Positions 22,374-30,055 of a DNA stretch of 64,000 bases are shown in pieces. The first letter of the stretch is position 1; each line of letters starts with the position of its first letter. The notes under the pieces are model-generated. The model was not told the DNA's origin. It was given only the letters and a program-made list of their open reading frames with translations, and searched no databases. The translations under genes and the position numbers were made by a program. This stretch comes from Bactericera cockerelli (lineage: Eukaryota; Arthropoda; Insecta; Hemiptera; Triozidae): the NCBI GenBank assembly GCA_024516035.1, contig CM044962.1:3546697-3610696 (forward strand), written 5' to 3'.

Positions 22374-22846
22374 AATAATTATGACAATAAAATTGGTTTT
22401 TTTAAGTTCACAATATCTTGAGTTAAATAATAAAAATTAATAGTAAATTATAAATTAAACTGTTCACGAATAAAGGAAACACCTTTTTTTTATTTTATTA
22501 GGTAAATAATAAAAAAACTGTTCACAAATAAATTACACAAAATGCAAAAAAAAAGTAAATAGACAACAACAACAAAAAAAATTCACGATTAAATCTGACA
22601 AATTTTTCACGTAAAGTTCACGGGTTATAAACTTAGAGTTGGTATTATAACAGAACAACACACTTATTCGCTTCAAGTTATAGTATACTGTTCTAGTGCT
22701 GGAATGAGTATGACTATGTCCCGCTCTCGCTTTAAATACAACTACTTATCTCCTTTTAGCCCAGGTAACCGTTTCTCATTCTCAACTGTCGTTCTTTCTA
22801 ATTAAAAGAAAATAATTAGAAGTTTGAGCGAGTATTCTTTTATCGT
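22374..22846. promoter_or_regulatory. Intergenic spacer with inverted repeat B; likely promoter of the polymerase block
   Basis: AT-rich spacer between the major capsid stop and the next leftward start. It holds repeated GTTCACGAATAAA / TGTTCACAAATAAA stretches and the 44-bp inverted repeat at 22602-22645. Its place upstream of the 94-codon gene and PolB makes it a candidate promoter for that block. This is inference; no defined box was proven. Confidence 0.45.
22602..22645 (-). repeat. Internal inverted repeat of the Polinton, copy B
   Basis: Reverse complement of 15947-15991 with about three mismatches (ATTTTTCACGTAAAGTTCAC, then TTATAAACTTAGAGTTGG). Confidence 0.85.
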
Positions 22847-24073
22847 CTACATTATTTTTTGTAATGTATTTGTCAACGGGTACAGTCTTACAAGGGCATC
22901 ATGTATTATTAGAGCATACAAAGTTGTTTTGTCTGGAACATTTTCAGCTAGTTCGTATTCGATACGAATGTCTACTGTAGAACTATGTTTCCATAGCTCG
23001 GACTGTTTTGAGCAATCAATCACTATAATAGGAGCTTTCGCTAAATATTCTTTATAGCTAAGGTAAGGTTCACCAACTTTTCCATAATAACTCTCTTGGA
23101 AATCACAATACATAAGGTAAAGTGGAATATATTTTTTTTGTTCAAAGTCAATATTTAAAGACTCATAGGGGAAACAAACCGAGTTGAGATATATTTTTAT
23201 ATTCTTGAGTTTCACATGATCAAACTGAGATGGATTCTTTGTCAAACTGTTGTCACGGTCTGTTTGGAAGCCCAAAATCAAATAACGCGGAGACTCAGTT
23301 TGGGTACTTGTCTTAACTGTCCAGTTTATCTCCTTACTTGAAGGTAAATTTGGATAGTAATTCAAATTCCATTTTCTAAAACTCATATCAATCGGAACAT
23401 TTCTTTTATATTGTGAGAGCAACTCTAAACGAATAGGATCACTGACTTGAACATGTGGTACCTTCCATATTACTTTTGTCAGTTGAACTTTTGCATCAGT
23501 TACAGCCGTGGTACCCGTAGACAAAAGAGCATCCTTGGAACTCTTGGATCTCATTAAAATCAAATCAAGACGTTGATTGAGGAGTATTTTATCATAATTC
23601 TCAGCGAAACCCAACAGATATTTCAGTTTTAAATATCCACAAAATGTATAACTTGATGTAATCTCAATTGCTTGACCTGCTGTCTCATATTTTTTCAGTT
23701 CGTCACTCGAGTAAGATGGAAGAGATTTAAGTAAACTTGTAACGCCAACGTTTTTAATGCAATCGATTTCAACACTATTCATTTCCAAGCGAATTTCATC
23801 AAACAGGAAGCATAGTCCATTGTTTACGAACTGAATGCTTTTATTGGCATCCAGATTGCTTCCATCCTCTTTCACAATTTTCCCTTCAATGTAGATTCCC
23901 GATTCACTTACAAGTAGGTATGAACTTTCCTGGTTGATACTGATGATAATGTTGTCCGTAGAATCCAAACTGATACTTGTGTACGGTCCGTATGAATGTG
24001 TTTCGTAACGAATTATATTTTCGTCATAGGTTACACGATTGTTTACATTCAAAATACTGTCTTCTTTGTTCAT
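22847..24073 (-). CDS. MCP: Polinton major capsid protein (double jelly roll)
   Basis: 408 codons, intact. It matches the Polinton hexon-like capsid protein in length class and in the conserved stretch GLCFLFDEIRLEMNSVEIDC, followed by KNVGVTSLLKSL. Strand-rich sequence runs throughout with a C-terminal EYELAENVPDKTTLYALIIHD. The family forms trimeric capsomers of an icosahedral virion, as in adenovirus hexon and virophage capsids. The start ATG overlaps the stop of the small basic gene upstream (ATGA). The usual family length is somewhat greater, so a short N-terminal loss cannot be excluded. Confidence 0.88.
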   Translation of the reverse strand: MNKEDSILNVNNRVTYDENIIRYETHSYGPYTSISLDSTDNIIISINQESSYLLVSESGIYIEGKIVKEDGSNLDANKSIQFVNNGLCFLFDEIRLEMNSVEIDCIKNVGVTSLLKSLPSYSSDELKKYETAGQAIEITSSYTFCGYLKLKYLLGFAENYDKILLNQRLDLILMRSKSSKDALLSTGTTAVTDAKVQLTKVIWKVPHVQVSDPIRLELLSQYKRNVPIDMSFRKWNLNYYPNLPSSKEINWTVKTSTQTESPRYLILGFQTDRDNSLTKNPSQFDHVKLKNIKIYLNSVCFPYESLNIDFEQKKYIPLYLMYCDFQESYYGKVGEPYLSYKEYLAKAPIIVIDCSKQSELWKHSSTVDIRIEYELAENVPDKTTLYALIIHDALVRLYPLTNTLQKIM

Positions 24074-24252
24074 TTTTGGACCACCTGATAGCCTAAACTT
24101 TGCAATATTTTTACACTTTTTTTAGTTAGTTTCTTTAATTTTCTTTTTTTCTTTTTCTTAATACTTTTCACTTGTATGTCACTTGTTGGAATGATCTTAA
24201 GGTAGGCGAGTGCTCTCTTTTTATTGCTTTTCATCCGTTTCATCACAATCAT
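24070..24252 (-). CDS. Small lysine-rich protein between the capsid genes
   Basis: 60 codons, 4-base overlaps (ATGA) with both the minor capsid gene upstream and the major capsid gene downstream. That layout argues it is translated as part of one late unit. It is very basic (SIKKKKKRKLKKLTKKSVK). By position and charge it could be a DNA-condensing core peptide like those of adenoviruses, but that is inference and it is too short for a family call. Confidence 0.6.
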   Translation of the reverse strand: MIVMKRMKSNKKRALAYLKIIPTSDIQVKSIKKKKKRKLKKLTKKSVKILQSLGYQVVQK

Positions 24253-24932
24253 GTTTTCAAATGTAATTCCAAAGATATTTCTTCACCTCGAAAATTTATT
24301 AAATTATGTCTTTCGTCAACAAGCTTCACAATCAATCTGTCGATCTCGTCCGTATTGAGTGGTAAATATATAACATTGTTAGGAATTTCTGTGATTCGAA
24401 AACCAGGTGGTACATTCAGGAAACATTTGTACAAACAATTACTGGGCACACCATCTTGGTAGGATCCACTAACTATGTTTATATCGACTTGTATAGAATT
24501 TATTTTGGAAATTTCCAAATTTTTTGTTGAAGTCAACATAGTATAGGCAGCGTAATTTTCTTTTGGTAGACCAAGCATATCAGCAAGTGAACGCTCCTCC
24601 TTGAAATCAACATTATACTTACACCAAAAAGTACATTTCAAAGTGTTTACATTAGGTTTAATGGATATTGCGTTTTCGCCCAACTTGGATTTTAAATAGT
24701 TTTCAATATCAAGTAATTCATACGTTCCTTCGTCTATTTCAATTTCAGTCCACTCTTTATTTTCATCCTGATATTTAAAAATATTGTTTGACTGATCAAT
24801 GTTTGGGATACTATTGTAAGTTTGAAACTGTGTCAAACCAATCACAGCATCCGGGGAAACTTTTAAAGGAGGAAATATTGAACACACAATTTCAGATTTT
24901 CTAGAAGTTATATGAAAAATTCTGCTCGACAT
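24249..24932 (-). CDS. mCP: Polinton minor capsid (penton-like) protein
   Basis: 227 codons, intact. It matches the Polinton penton/minor capsid family: GTYELLDIENYLKSKLG, then a PNVNTLKC stretch, FLNVPPGFRITEIPNNVIYL and the closing LINFRGEEISLELHLK. The family has a single jelly roll and occupies the virion vertices. It is joined downstream by ATGA overlaps to the small basic gene and the major capsid gene, so a shared late transcript is likely. Confidence 0.88.
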   Translation of the reverse strand: MSSRIFHITSRKSEIVCSIFPPLKVSPDAVIGLTQFQTYNSIPNIDQSNNIFKYQDENKEWTEIEIDEGTYELLDIENYLKSKLGENAISIKPNVNTLKCTFWCKYNVDFKEERSLADMLGLPKENYAAYTMLTSTKNLEISKINSIQVDINIVSGSYQDGVPSNCLYKCFLNVPPGFRITEIPNNVIYLPLNTDEIDRLIVKLVDERHNLINFRGEEISLELHLKT

Positions 24933-24955
24933 TTTTTATTTTTATTTTTTTCTTA

Positions 24956-25327
24956 TTATTTGTTAAACAATTCAATACTTTTTTGTACAATATACTTCAA
25001 ACACAAGTGACCACAATTAACTGATCTGTATTGTTGATCTCGTTCATAATTATATAAAATTTTACAACCTGCAAGATAATCTCTTATTTCTACAGGTGGA
25101 CGCAAGTTGCCAAAACTATCATAATAAAATGCAGAATTTTTTTTCTTCAATACAGCTGTCCAATGGCTCCCAGGTCCACTTGAAATATCGAGATTACCAA
25201 TAATCACTTCATTTCTTCTTGGTTTAGACGGTAAAACATCCAAACTGTATACGCCTCGAAAATGTGGAACATTCATTTCACGAACCTTTTTTAAAATATC
25301 AAAGTTTGTCAATGCTCTTCGAGGCAA
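24956..25327 (-). CDS. PRO: Adenain-like cysteine protease
   Basis: 123 codons with the C5/Ulp1-type core: ALTNFDILKKV at the start, His in GSHWTAVL, the acidic residue in YYDSFGNL, Gln/Cys in DQQYRSVNCGHLCLKY. This is the maturation protease of the Polinton virion and would cut capsid and core proteins. No ATG opens the frame: it starts at a TTG here and stays open, without ATG, up to about 25400. So translation may start at a non-ATG codon, or a base may be missing in the upstream sequence. All catalytic residues are present. Confidence 0.85.
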   Translation of the reverse strand: MPRRALTNFDILKKVREMNVPHFRGVYSLDVLPSKPRRNEVIIGNLDISSGPGSHWTAVLKKKNSAFYYDSFGNLRPPVEIRDYLAGCKILYNYERDQQYRSVNCGHLCLKYIVQKSIELFNK

Positions 25328-25332
25328 ATCAT

Positions 25333-25746
25333 TTAGTTTTTTGACAAAACGTTGAAATAGTTTGAGTAGGGCTTTATGTACAATCCTTGTCCAGTCTTAA
25401 TGGGGGTGACAGCACCCGAAGCACTAGCAGCTTTGAAATCTGCAATTGCTTTTGCGATACCACTTACACCACCAACAATTGATCCGAGAGCACTTAAACC
25501 AGCAAGTAACGGAATAGCAGCCGGCAAGAATCCACCCGATATTGTCTTGGGTACTCTAAGTGTTCTCGGTATTTTCTTGTTTATTTTCTTTCCGCGCATA
25601 GCTTTACGTGCAGCCATCAGAGCATGTTTACTAATCAACTTGAGATTATCACTTTCGCCAGCAGACTTCATTCCTTCTGTAGCAGCTTTAGATAGTTTTC
25701 GAAAAGTAATTGTTGTCTTTTTTTTGCGACGAAGACCTGCACCCAT
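25333..25746 (-). CDS. pVI-like minor virion protein (probably fused to PLA2 part)
   Basis: 137 codons from MGAGLRRKKK. A basic N terminus leads to a glycine/alanine-rich hydrophobic segment (GGFLPAAIPLLAGLSALGSI, then VGGVSGIAKAIADFKAA) and a short tail GQGLYIKPYSNYF. A hydrophobic amphipathic segment after RVPKT is shared by Polinton proteins likened to adenovirus pVI, which disrupts membranes. Its frame overlaps the end of the PLA2 gene. A one-base change at about 25745-25755 would make them one protein, as I recall for related insect elements. Function is inferred. Confidence 0.65.
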   Translation of the reverse strand: MGAGLRRKKKTTITFRKLSKAATEGMKSAGESDNLKLISKHALMAARKAMRGKKINKKIPRTLRVPKTISGGFLPAAIPLLAGLSALGSIVGGVSGIAKAIADFKAASASGAVTPIKTGQGLYIKPYSNYFNVLSKN

Positions 25747-26060
25747 TTTCTTTTCACTTTCATAGCGTTCGTGACAAACCAAGCAGCAGCTCTTTCGGGT
25801 AACTTTGTATCTTTAGCTTTGAATCTCTGCCAGGCTTTGTTTTCCAACTCCCAATCGGCTTGTTTGCGATCAGCGTTTTTGTTGGCGTACTTGAGATCGT
25901 GTTCTTTGCAGGCCGAATCCAATGGATTGATACCCTTCTGATCAATTCTCTGATCTAATTTTGTTCCTGGTCCACAGAATCTATAGGTCGGAATGTGTAC
26001 TTCGAAAGGTAATTTATCAATCAAAGTATTTAGGAGACCTTTTCCACGTCTGCTTAACAT
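25668..26060 (-). CDS. PLA2: Phospholipase A2-like virion protein (parvovirus VP1-type)
   Basis: The open frame starts MLSRRGKGLLNTLIDKLPFE at 26060; an ATG at 26078 would add six residues. It carries the two marks of parvovirus-type PLA2: the calcium loop YRFCGPGTKL and the catalytic dyad in CKEHDLKY, followed by ADRKQADWEL. Such domains let virions leave endosomes in parvoviruses and have been noted in adintoviruses. After about residue 112 the frame enters a Lys-rich stretch overlapping the next gene in another frame, so the true protein probably continues there. It is divergent from the ATPase gene, 27-45 bp away. Confidence 0.8.
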   Translation of the reverse strand: MLSRRGKGLLNTLIDKLPFEVHIPTYRFCGPGTKLDQRIDQKGINPLDSACKEHDLKYANKNADRKQADWELENKAWQRFKAKDTKLPERAAAWFVTNAMKVKRKWVQVFVAKKRQQLLFENYLKLLQKE

Positions 26061-26104
26061 TAATAATAAAGTGATCACTATGAAAACATCGCTTTATATA
26101 GAAA
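26061..26104 (+). promoter_or_regulatory. Divergent start region of late virion genes and ATPase
   Basis: Only about 40 bp separate the leftward PLA2 start and the rightward ATPase start. It contains a TATA-like CTTTATATAG 12 bp before the ATPase ATG. A shared bidirectional promoter is likely but unproven. Confidence 0.4.
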
Positions 26105-26798
26105 ATGAAAACAATTAATTTTAAACAAAAATTGAATGTTGAAAACTTTGATTTTGTCAGCAACGTGAGTGTACATTCAAAATTTAAGAGGCATGGAAAC
26201 TTTTTTCCAAACAGTGTACGAGCTTTAATTGTTGGTCCAAGCGGATCGGGCAAAACAAACCTCCTGCTGGCTCTCTTGTTACATCCCAACGGATTACGTT
26301 TTGAAAATGTTTACATTTACTCAAAATCAATTCACCAACCCAAATACAAATTTCTGGAGAATGTGCTGAAAGGAATTAAAGAAGTTGAATACAAAGTGTT
26401 TACAAACAATGAAGAAGTGAATCCACCATGCGAAACAAAGACAAATAGTGTTTTTGTAATGGATGATATTGCGTTCGAGAAACAAAATAATATCAAACAA
26501 TATTTTTCTCAAGGGCGACATTTTCTCATCGATACTATTCTTTTGGCACAAACCTACTCAGCTATTGGTAAACAATTGATTCGGGACAATGCAAACTTCC
26601 TTTGTATCTTTCAACAAGATCCACTCAACTTGAAACATATCTATTCCGATCATGTGTCTGATATATCTTTTGAAAAGTTCAAACAAATGTGTCAGTATTG
26701 TTGGAAAAAAAAAACATGGATTTCTTGTGTTGGACAAAGAATCAGTTCAATCTGGGCGCTTTCGTTGTGGTTTAGATACATATTTTGTGGATATATAA
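26105..26798 (+). CDS. ATP: Packaging ATPase (FtsK/HerA, A32-like), one frame break
   Basis: About 231 codons. Walker A is IVGPSGSGKTNLLLALLL, Walker B NSVFVMDDIAFE, and a sensor-like stretch ILLAQTYSAIGKQLIRDNAN follows. The enzyme would pump element DNA into the capsid. At an A10 run near 26706-26715 the annotated frame leaves the family pattern. One base fewer returns to a frame with GFLVLDKES and ends at TAA 26796-26798. Reading straight through the shift gives an apparent 631-residue fusion with the next gene, which I regard as an artefact. Confidence 0.87.
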
Positions 26799-26830
26799 GA
26801 CATTACTTGCCAGGTTTAGCTTATTTAGAC

Positions 26831-28000
26831 ATGAGTCTTTCAAAAGAACTTAGTGATGCTAAAATTGTCGCGAAAAAAATTAGTGACGCACAGAAAGATA
26901 TACGAGCAAAAACATTATCCCTTAAAATCGGACAGGACGAGCAAACAAGCAGTATCCGCAATTTATTAAAACCAGTAGCAGAACCGTTGACGAAAATTGT
27001 TCAACTGAAAGAAAAAAAAGTTAATTTCCTGAAAAAGTTGAGAGAAAAACAACCCGTTTCCATTAAAAGAGAACCAACAGCTTCTCTGCGACTTTTACCT
27101 TCACTTTTGAAAAAATTTGAGAGTCCGTCTGGAAGATCTGCTGGAACACCTGAAACAGAATATGCAAGTCCACTAGAAAACTGGAATTTTGAATCAACTG
27201 TTCAATCGCCAGAATCAATTTATCCAAATACTTCGTATCAGAATAGTCCTATTCAATATGATAGAAATTTGTTGCAGAAACAATACAACCAGACAGTCTT
27301 TCATAGCCCGAGTGACTCTTCTCCTTTAAGAGAAAGTTCTCAACATAAACGTCACAGTATTTCAATGCCCAATTCACCACAACCTTCAACTGAAGCTTTG
27401 CAAAAAATAAAATTCTTAGAACGTAAGATACCAATGTCACCACCACCACCTATTGCAACGAGTGAATGGAATGAAGAAAATATACAAACTATGAAACCTG
27501 CGAGCGTGAATAAAACCTCTTTAATTGATCATTTTCTAAAACAACAACAAACCAATGCAATTGAAATTGACAAAGTAACAGGAGTAAAATCAAAGAACGG
27601 AAAATATTACGTGGGGAAAAAAGAGATTCACTTTTCTAAAACACCCACCGAACAATTTCATATTGATGGTAAAGTTTATCCAGTAACGCGTGGTCTTATG
27701 GAACTTTTGTTTCTCAAACAACCCAATCATTCAAATCTTAGCACATTAGATGAAAGAAACTATAAATATATCATAGAGAGTACAAGTCTGGACCCTATAA
27801 CAACAAAAGTAATCCAATATGGAAAAGGAATGATGTTGGAGAGCAATCGAGACAAGGAGTTTGTTTATTTTGACAACCCAAATGAACTAGTCGAAAGGCT
27901 TTTATTACTCAAGAGATCACAATCTGCAGGCAATCTTGCTCATAATAATGAAATATTATCCATCGAAAGTGAACTCAAAGAATTGAATTTGATTTATTAG
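26831..28000 (+). CDS. Polinton DUF8207-like protein
   Basis: 389 codons from MSLSKELSDAKI. It has a basic helical N-terminal region (residues 1-90), a Ser/Pro-rich middle of low order, then a C-terminal domain of about 145 residues with SKNGKYYVGKKEIHFS, VTRGLMELLFLKQPN and the tail YFDNPNELVERLLLLKRSQS. This domain is widespread in insect Polinton proteins and I believe it is DUF8207. Its role is unknown; a virion or packaging link is guessed from its place after the ATPase. The frame is intact. It ends about 58 bp before the right TIR. Confidence 0.75.
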   Translation: MSLSKELSDAKIVAKKISDAQKDIRAKTLSLKIGQDEQTSSIRNLLKPVAEPLTKIVQLKEKKVNFLKKLREKQPVSIKREPTASLRLLPSLLKKFESPSGRSAGTPETEYASPLENWNFESTVQSPESIYPNTSYQNSPIQYDRNLLQKQYNQTVFHSPSDSSPLRESSQHKRHSISMPNSPQPSTEALQKIKFLERKIPMSPPPPIATSEWNEENIQTMKPASVNKTSLIDHFLKQQQTNAIEIDKVTGVKSKNGKYYVGKKEIHFSKTPTEQFHIDGKVYPVTRGLMELLFLKQPNHSNLSTLDERNYKYIIESTSLDPITTKVIQYGKGMMLESNRDKEFVYFDNPNELVERLLLLKRSQSAGNLAHNNEILSIESELKELNLIY

Positions 28001-28057
28001 AAGAATAATAAATAAATAAAAATCAAGAACATTATTCAAATAAATAAATTATTTTGA

Positions 28058-29402
28058 AAATATAAATGTTTGTAATATGACAACACACCTTGTATATTTG
28101 ACTCTGTAAACATCTCACGCGTCGAGCCTATACCAAGTTTTGCTTATTAAAAAAAAAATATGTTTAACGGTCTAGCAGCCTGCTTCAAATAATTAGTTTT
28201 CTAAATCTAAAATTGGTTTCATGACTTTGCCTCAATATTCAATAGTTTTTAATTACTCAAACTGAAGTAATTAGTATTTTAAATTGAAACATTAAATCTC
28301 CAACTGAAATTGGCCTAGCCTGCTATTTAGTTTTTAAATCTAAAATTGGTTTCGTGACTTTGCCTCAATATTCAATAGTTTTTAATTACTCAAACTGAAA
28401 TAATTAGTTTTTTAAATTGAAAAATTAAATCTTCAACTGAAATTGGTCTAGCCTGCTAATTAGTTTTTAAATCTAAAATTGGTTTCGTGACTTTTCAATA
28501 GTTTTTAATTACTATATGAGCCACTGCATTGCAACGATAACAAATTGCCTACATGCACCTTGGTTAGAATTGAACACACAATGTCTCTGTTCGTACGAAT
28601 TATGCACGCCCGGTATCTTAATTGTTATGCAATGCGCAATCATGTGCTACATACCCATTACCCGTGCTCGTAAGGTTAATACTGGTCCCCTGAAAATTAT
28701 ATTTTGTAATAACAATAAAATTACCAGGTATTAGAATCTACCTCTCCTAACGGTACTGTGTTAGAACAAACAAATTTCTTCTTTGTACTTTTAAAATTAA
28801 TTATAGCACAAAAAATAATAATAAAAACAACGAACACACAATGCTTCCGTTATCTAAAATAATAAGTTTTTCAATTGAAACATTAAATCTCCAACTGGAA
28901 TTGGTCTAGCCCAAATTAGTTTTTTAAATCTACAATTGGTTTCGTGACTTTGCCTCGATTTCAAGAGTTTTTAATTACTCAACTATATGAGCGAGGCAAC
29001 ACACATTGCAACGAACTGATAACAAATTACCTACATGCACCTTGGTTAGAATTGAACACACAATGTCTCTGTACGTACGAATCCAGGGCTCACTCGAAAT
29101 TTTTCATCTATTATATTGTCAAAAAAAATGTATTTATTGATAAAATATATAAACGACACCCTAACAACTACAAAAAAAATAACCATATCGTAGGAACCAC
29201 AAAATATAGAAATTAAAAAATGGACCACTTAAATTTGATCTAGGGGGGGCTAGGGGGGGAGTAGAAAGCTAAACGTTATATCAAAAGATATTGGAGCTCA
29301 ATACGCATCTTTTGACTACCCACAATCGAACCTACGACCTTTCATTGCGACGCTAGAGCAAAATCTTGCTTATCCTGGTAGACCCTTCCTTTATACACTA
29401 CT
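28058..29402. repeat. Polinton right TIR, uninterrupted
   Basis: 1,345 bp matching, inverted, the two left pieces 7876-8665 and 11805-12353. It preserves the empty insertion site ATTAAGATA (28614-28622, read on the minus strand). Internal 125-bp direct repeats with AAATTGGTTTCGTGACTTTG lie near 28200, 28325, 28465 and 28920. The outer end is CCTTTATACACTACT. Confidence 0.92.
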
Positions 29403-29408
29403 TCTAGA
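29403..29408. repeat. Polinton target-site duplication, right copy (TCTAGA)
   Basis: Six bases directly after the element end, identical to 7870-7875. Confidence 0.85.
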
Positions 29409-29765
29409 GAACTAATTAAAATTTTAAAAAATGCTAAACATGTGTACCATTATATCGAGGGGGAAACCATTTCTACTAGGTTTTGATTTTTTATCATTAC
29501 CAGGGGCGGCCCCAGGGTGGTCACTGGTCAACTTTGGAATCTTAAAATGGAACCGCCCTATTTGTAATACATTTCTGAAAAGTATTTGACATTAAAAGTA
29601 TTTTAAGACAAGTTTGAGATTTTTAATCAAAACAGGGCCGGAGATATCGTAATGATATCTCTGGTAATGATAAAAAAACCAAAACCTAGTAGAAAAAGTT
29701 TCCCCTTCGAAATAATGGTACACGTGTTTTAGCATTTTTTTAAATTTTTAATCTGTTCTCTAGAT
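29409..29765. mobile_element. Middle part of the palindromic MITE
   Basis: GAACTAATTAAAATTTT to TTATCATTACCAG (29409-29502) is mirrored at 29655-29757. The loop contains GGGCGGCCCCAGGGTGGTCA. It joins 7834-7875 and 30020-30055 into one inverted-repeat element once the Polinton and the hAT MITE are removed. Confidence 0.8.
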
Positions 29766-30011
29766 CAGGGGTCGGCAACCTGGGGTCCGCGGACCCCCGG
29801 GGGTCCGCGAGAGCTAAATTGGGGGTCCGCGAAGCCATTTCAGGATTTAAAAAAAGAAGAAGAAAAATAGCTCATGAACTCGAATCATAAATAGTCTGAA
29901 GTACCCTACTTCCCCCTAACTCTCTATGTCTAGCTTTGTAATGTGGGGGTCCCTTAAAATTTTTCGAGATAAGCAAGGGGTCCGCGTAGTTCAAAAGGTT
30001 GCCGATCGCTG
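29766..30011. mobile_element. hAT-type MITE, 246 bp
   Basis: Terminal inverted repeats CAGGGGTCGGCAACCT and GGTTGCCGATCGCTG, with an 8-bp duplication CTCTAGAT at 29758-29765 and 30012-30019. Terminal sequence and duplication length are those of hAT elements. There is no transposase. It sits in the right arm of the host MITE at the mirror of the Polinton site. Confidence 0.9.
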
Positions 30012-30019
30012 CTCTAGAT

Positions 30020-30055
30020 ATTTCGCGTGGCTCCTTTTTTTTGGCGAACCCTGTA
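30020..30055. mobile_element. Right end of the palindromic MITE
   Basis: The sequence from ATTTCGCGTGGCTCC to GGCGAACCCTGTA mirrors 7834-7869 with mismatches. Confidence 0.72.

Larger units (their letters stand above)
7876..29402. mobile_element. Polinton/Maverick (adintovirus-like) integrated element
   Basis: The element begins AGTAGTGTATAAAGG and ends with its complement. It has TIRs of about 1.35 kb and a TCTAGA duplication. It is 21.5 kb as it stands, about 18.4 kb without the later retrotransposon. The genes are integrase, protein-primed PolB, major and minor capsid, protease, packaging ATPase, PLA2/pVI-like, DUF8207-like and several unknowns. This is the full replication, integration and virion set of a Polinton, so it is an endogenised virus-like transposon. 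TIR copies differ at only a few bases by eye, which points to a recent insertion. Several genes carry single-base frame breaks, which may be decay or sequencing error. Confidence 0.94.

Noticed and set aside
26105..28000. 631-residue ATPase-DUF8207 fusion protein
   Set aside because: Depends on an A10 run. The ATPase family pattern continues in the next frame to a stop at 26798, and the second gene has its own ATG at 26831.
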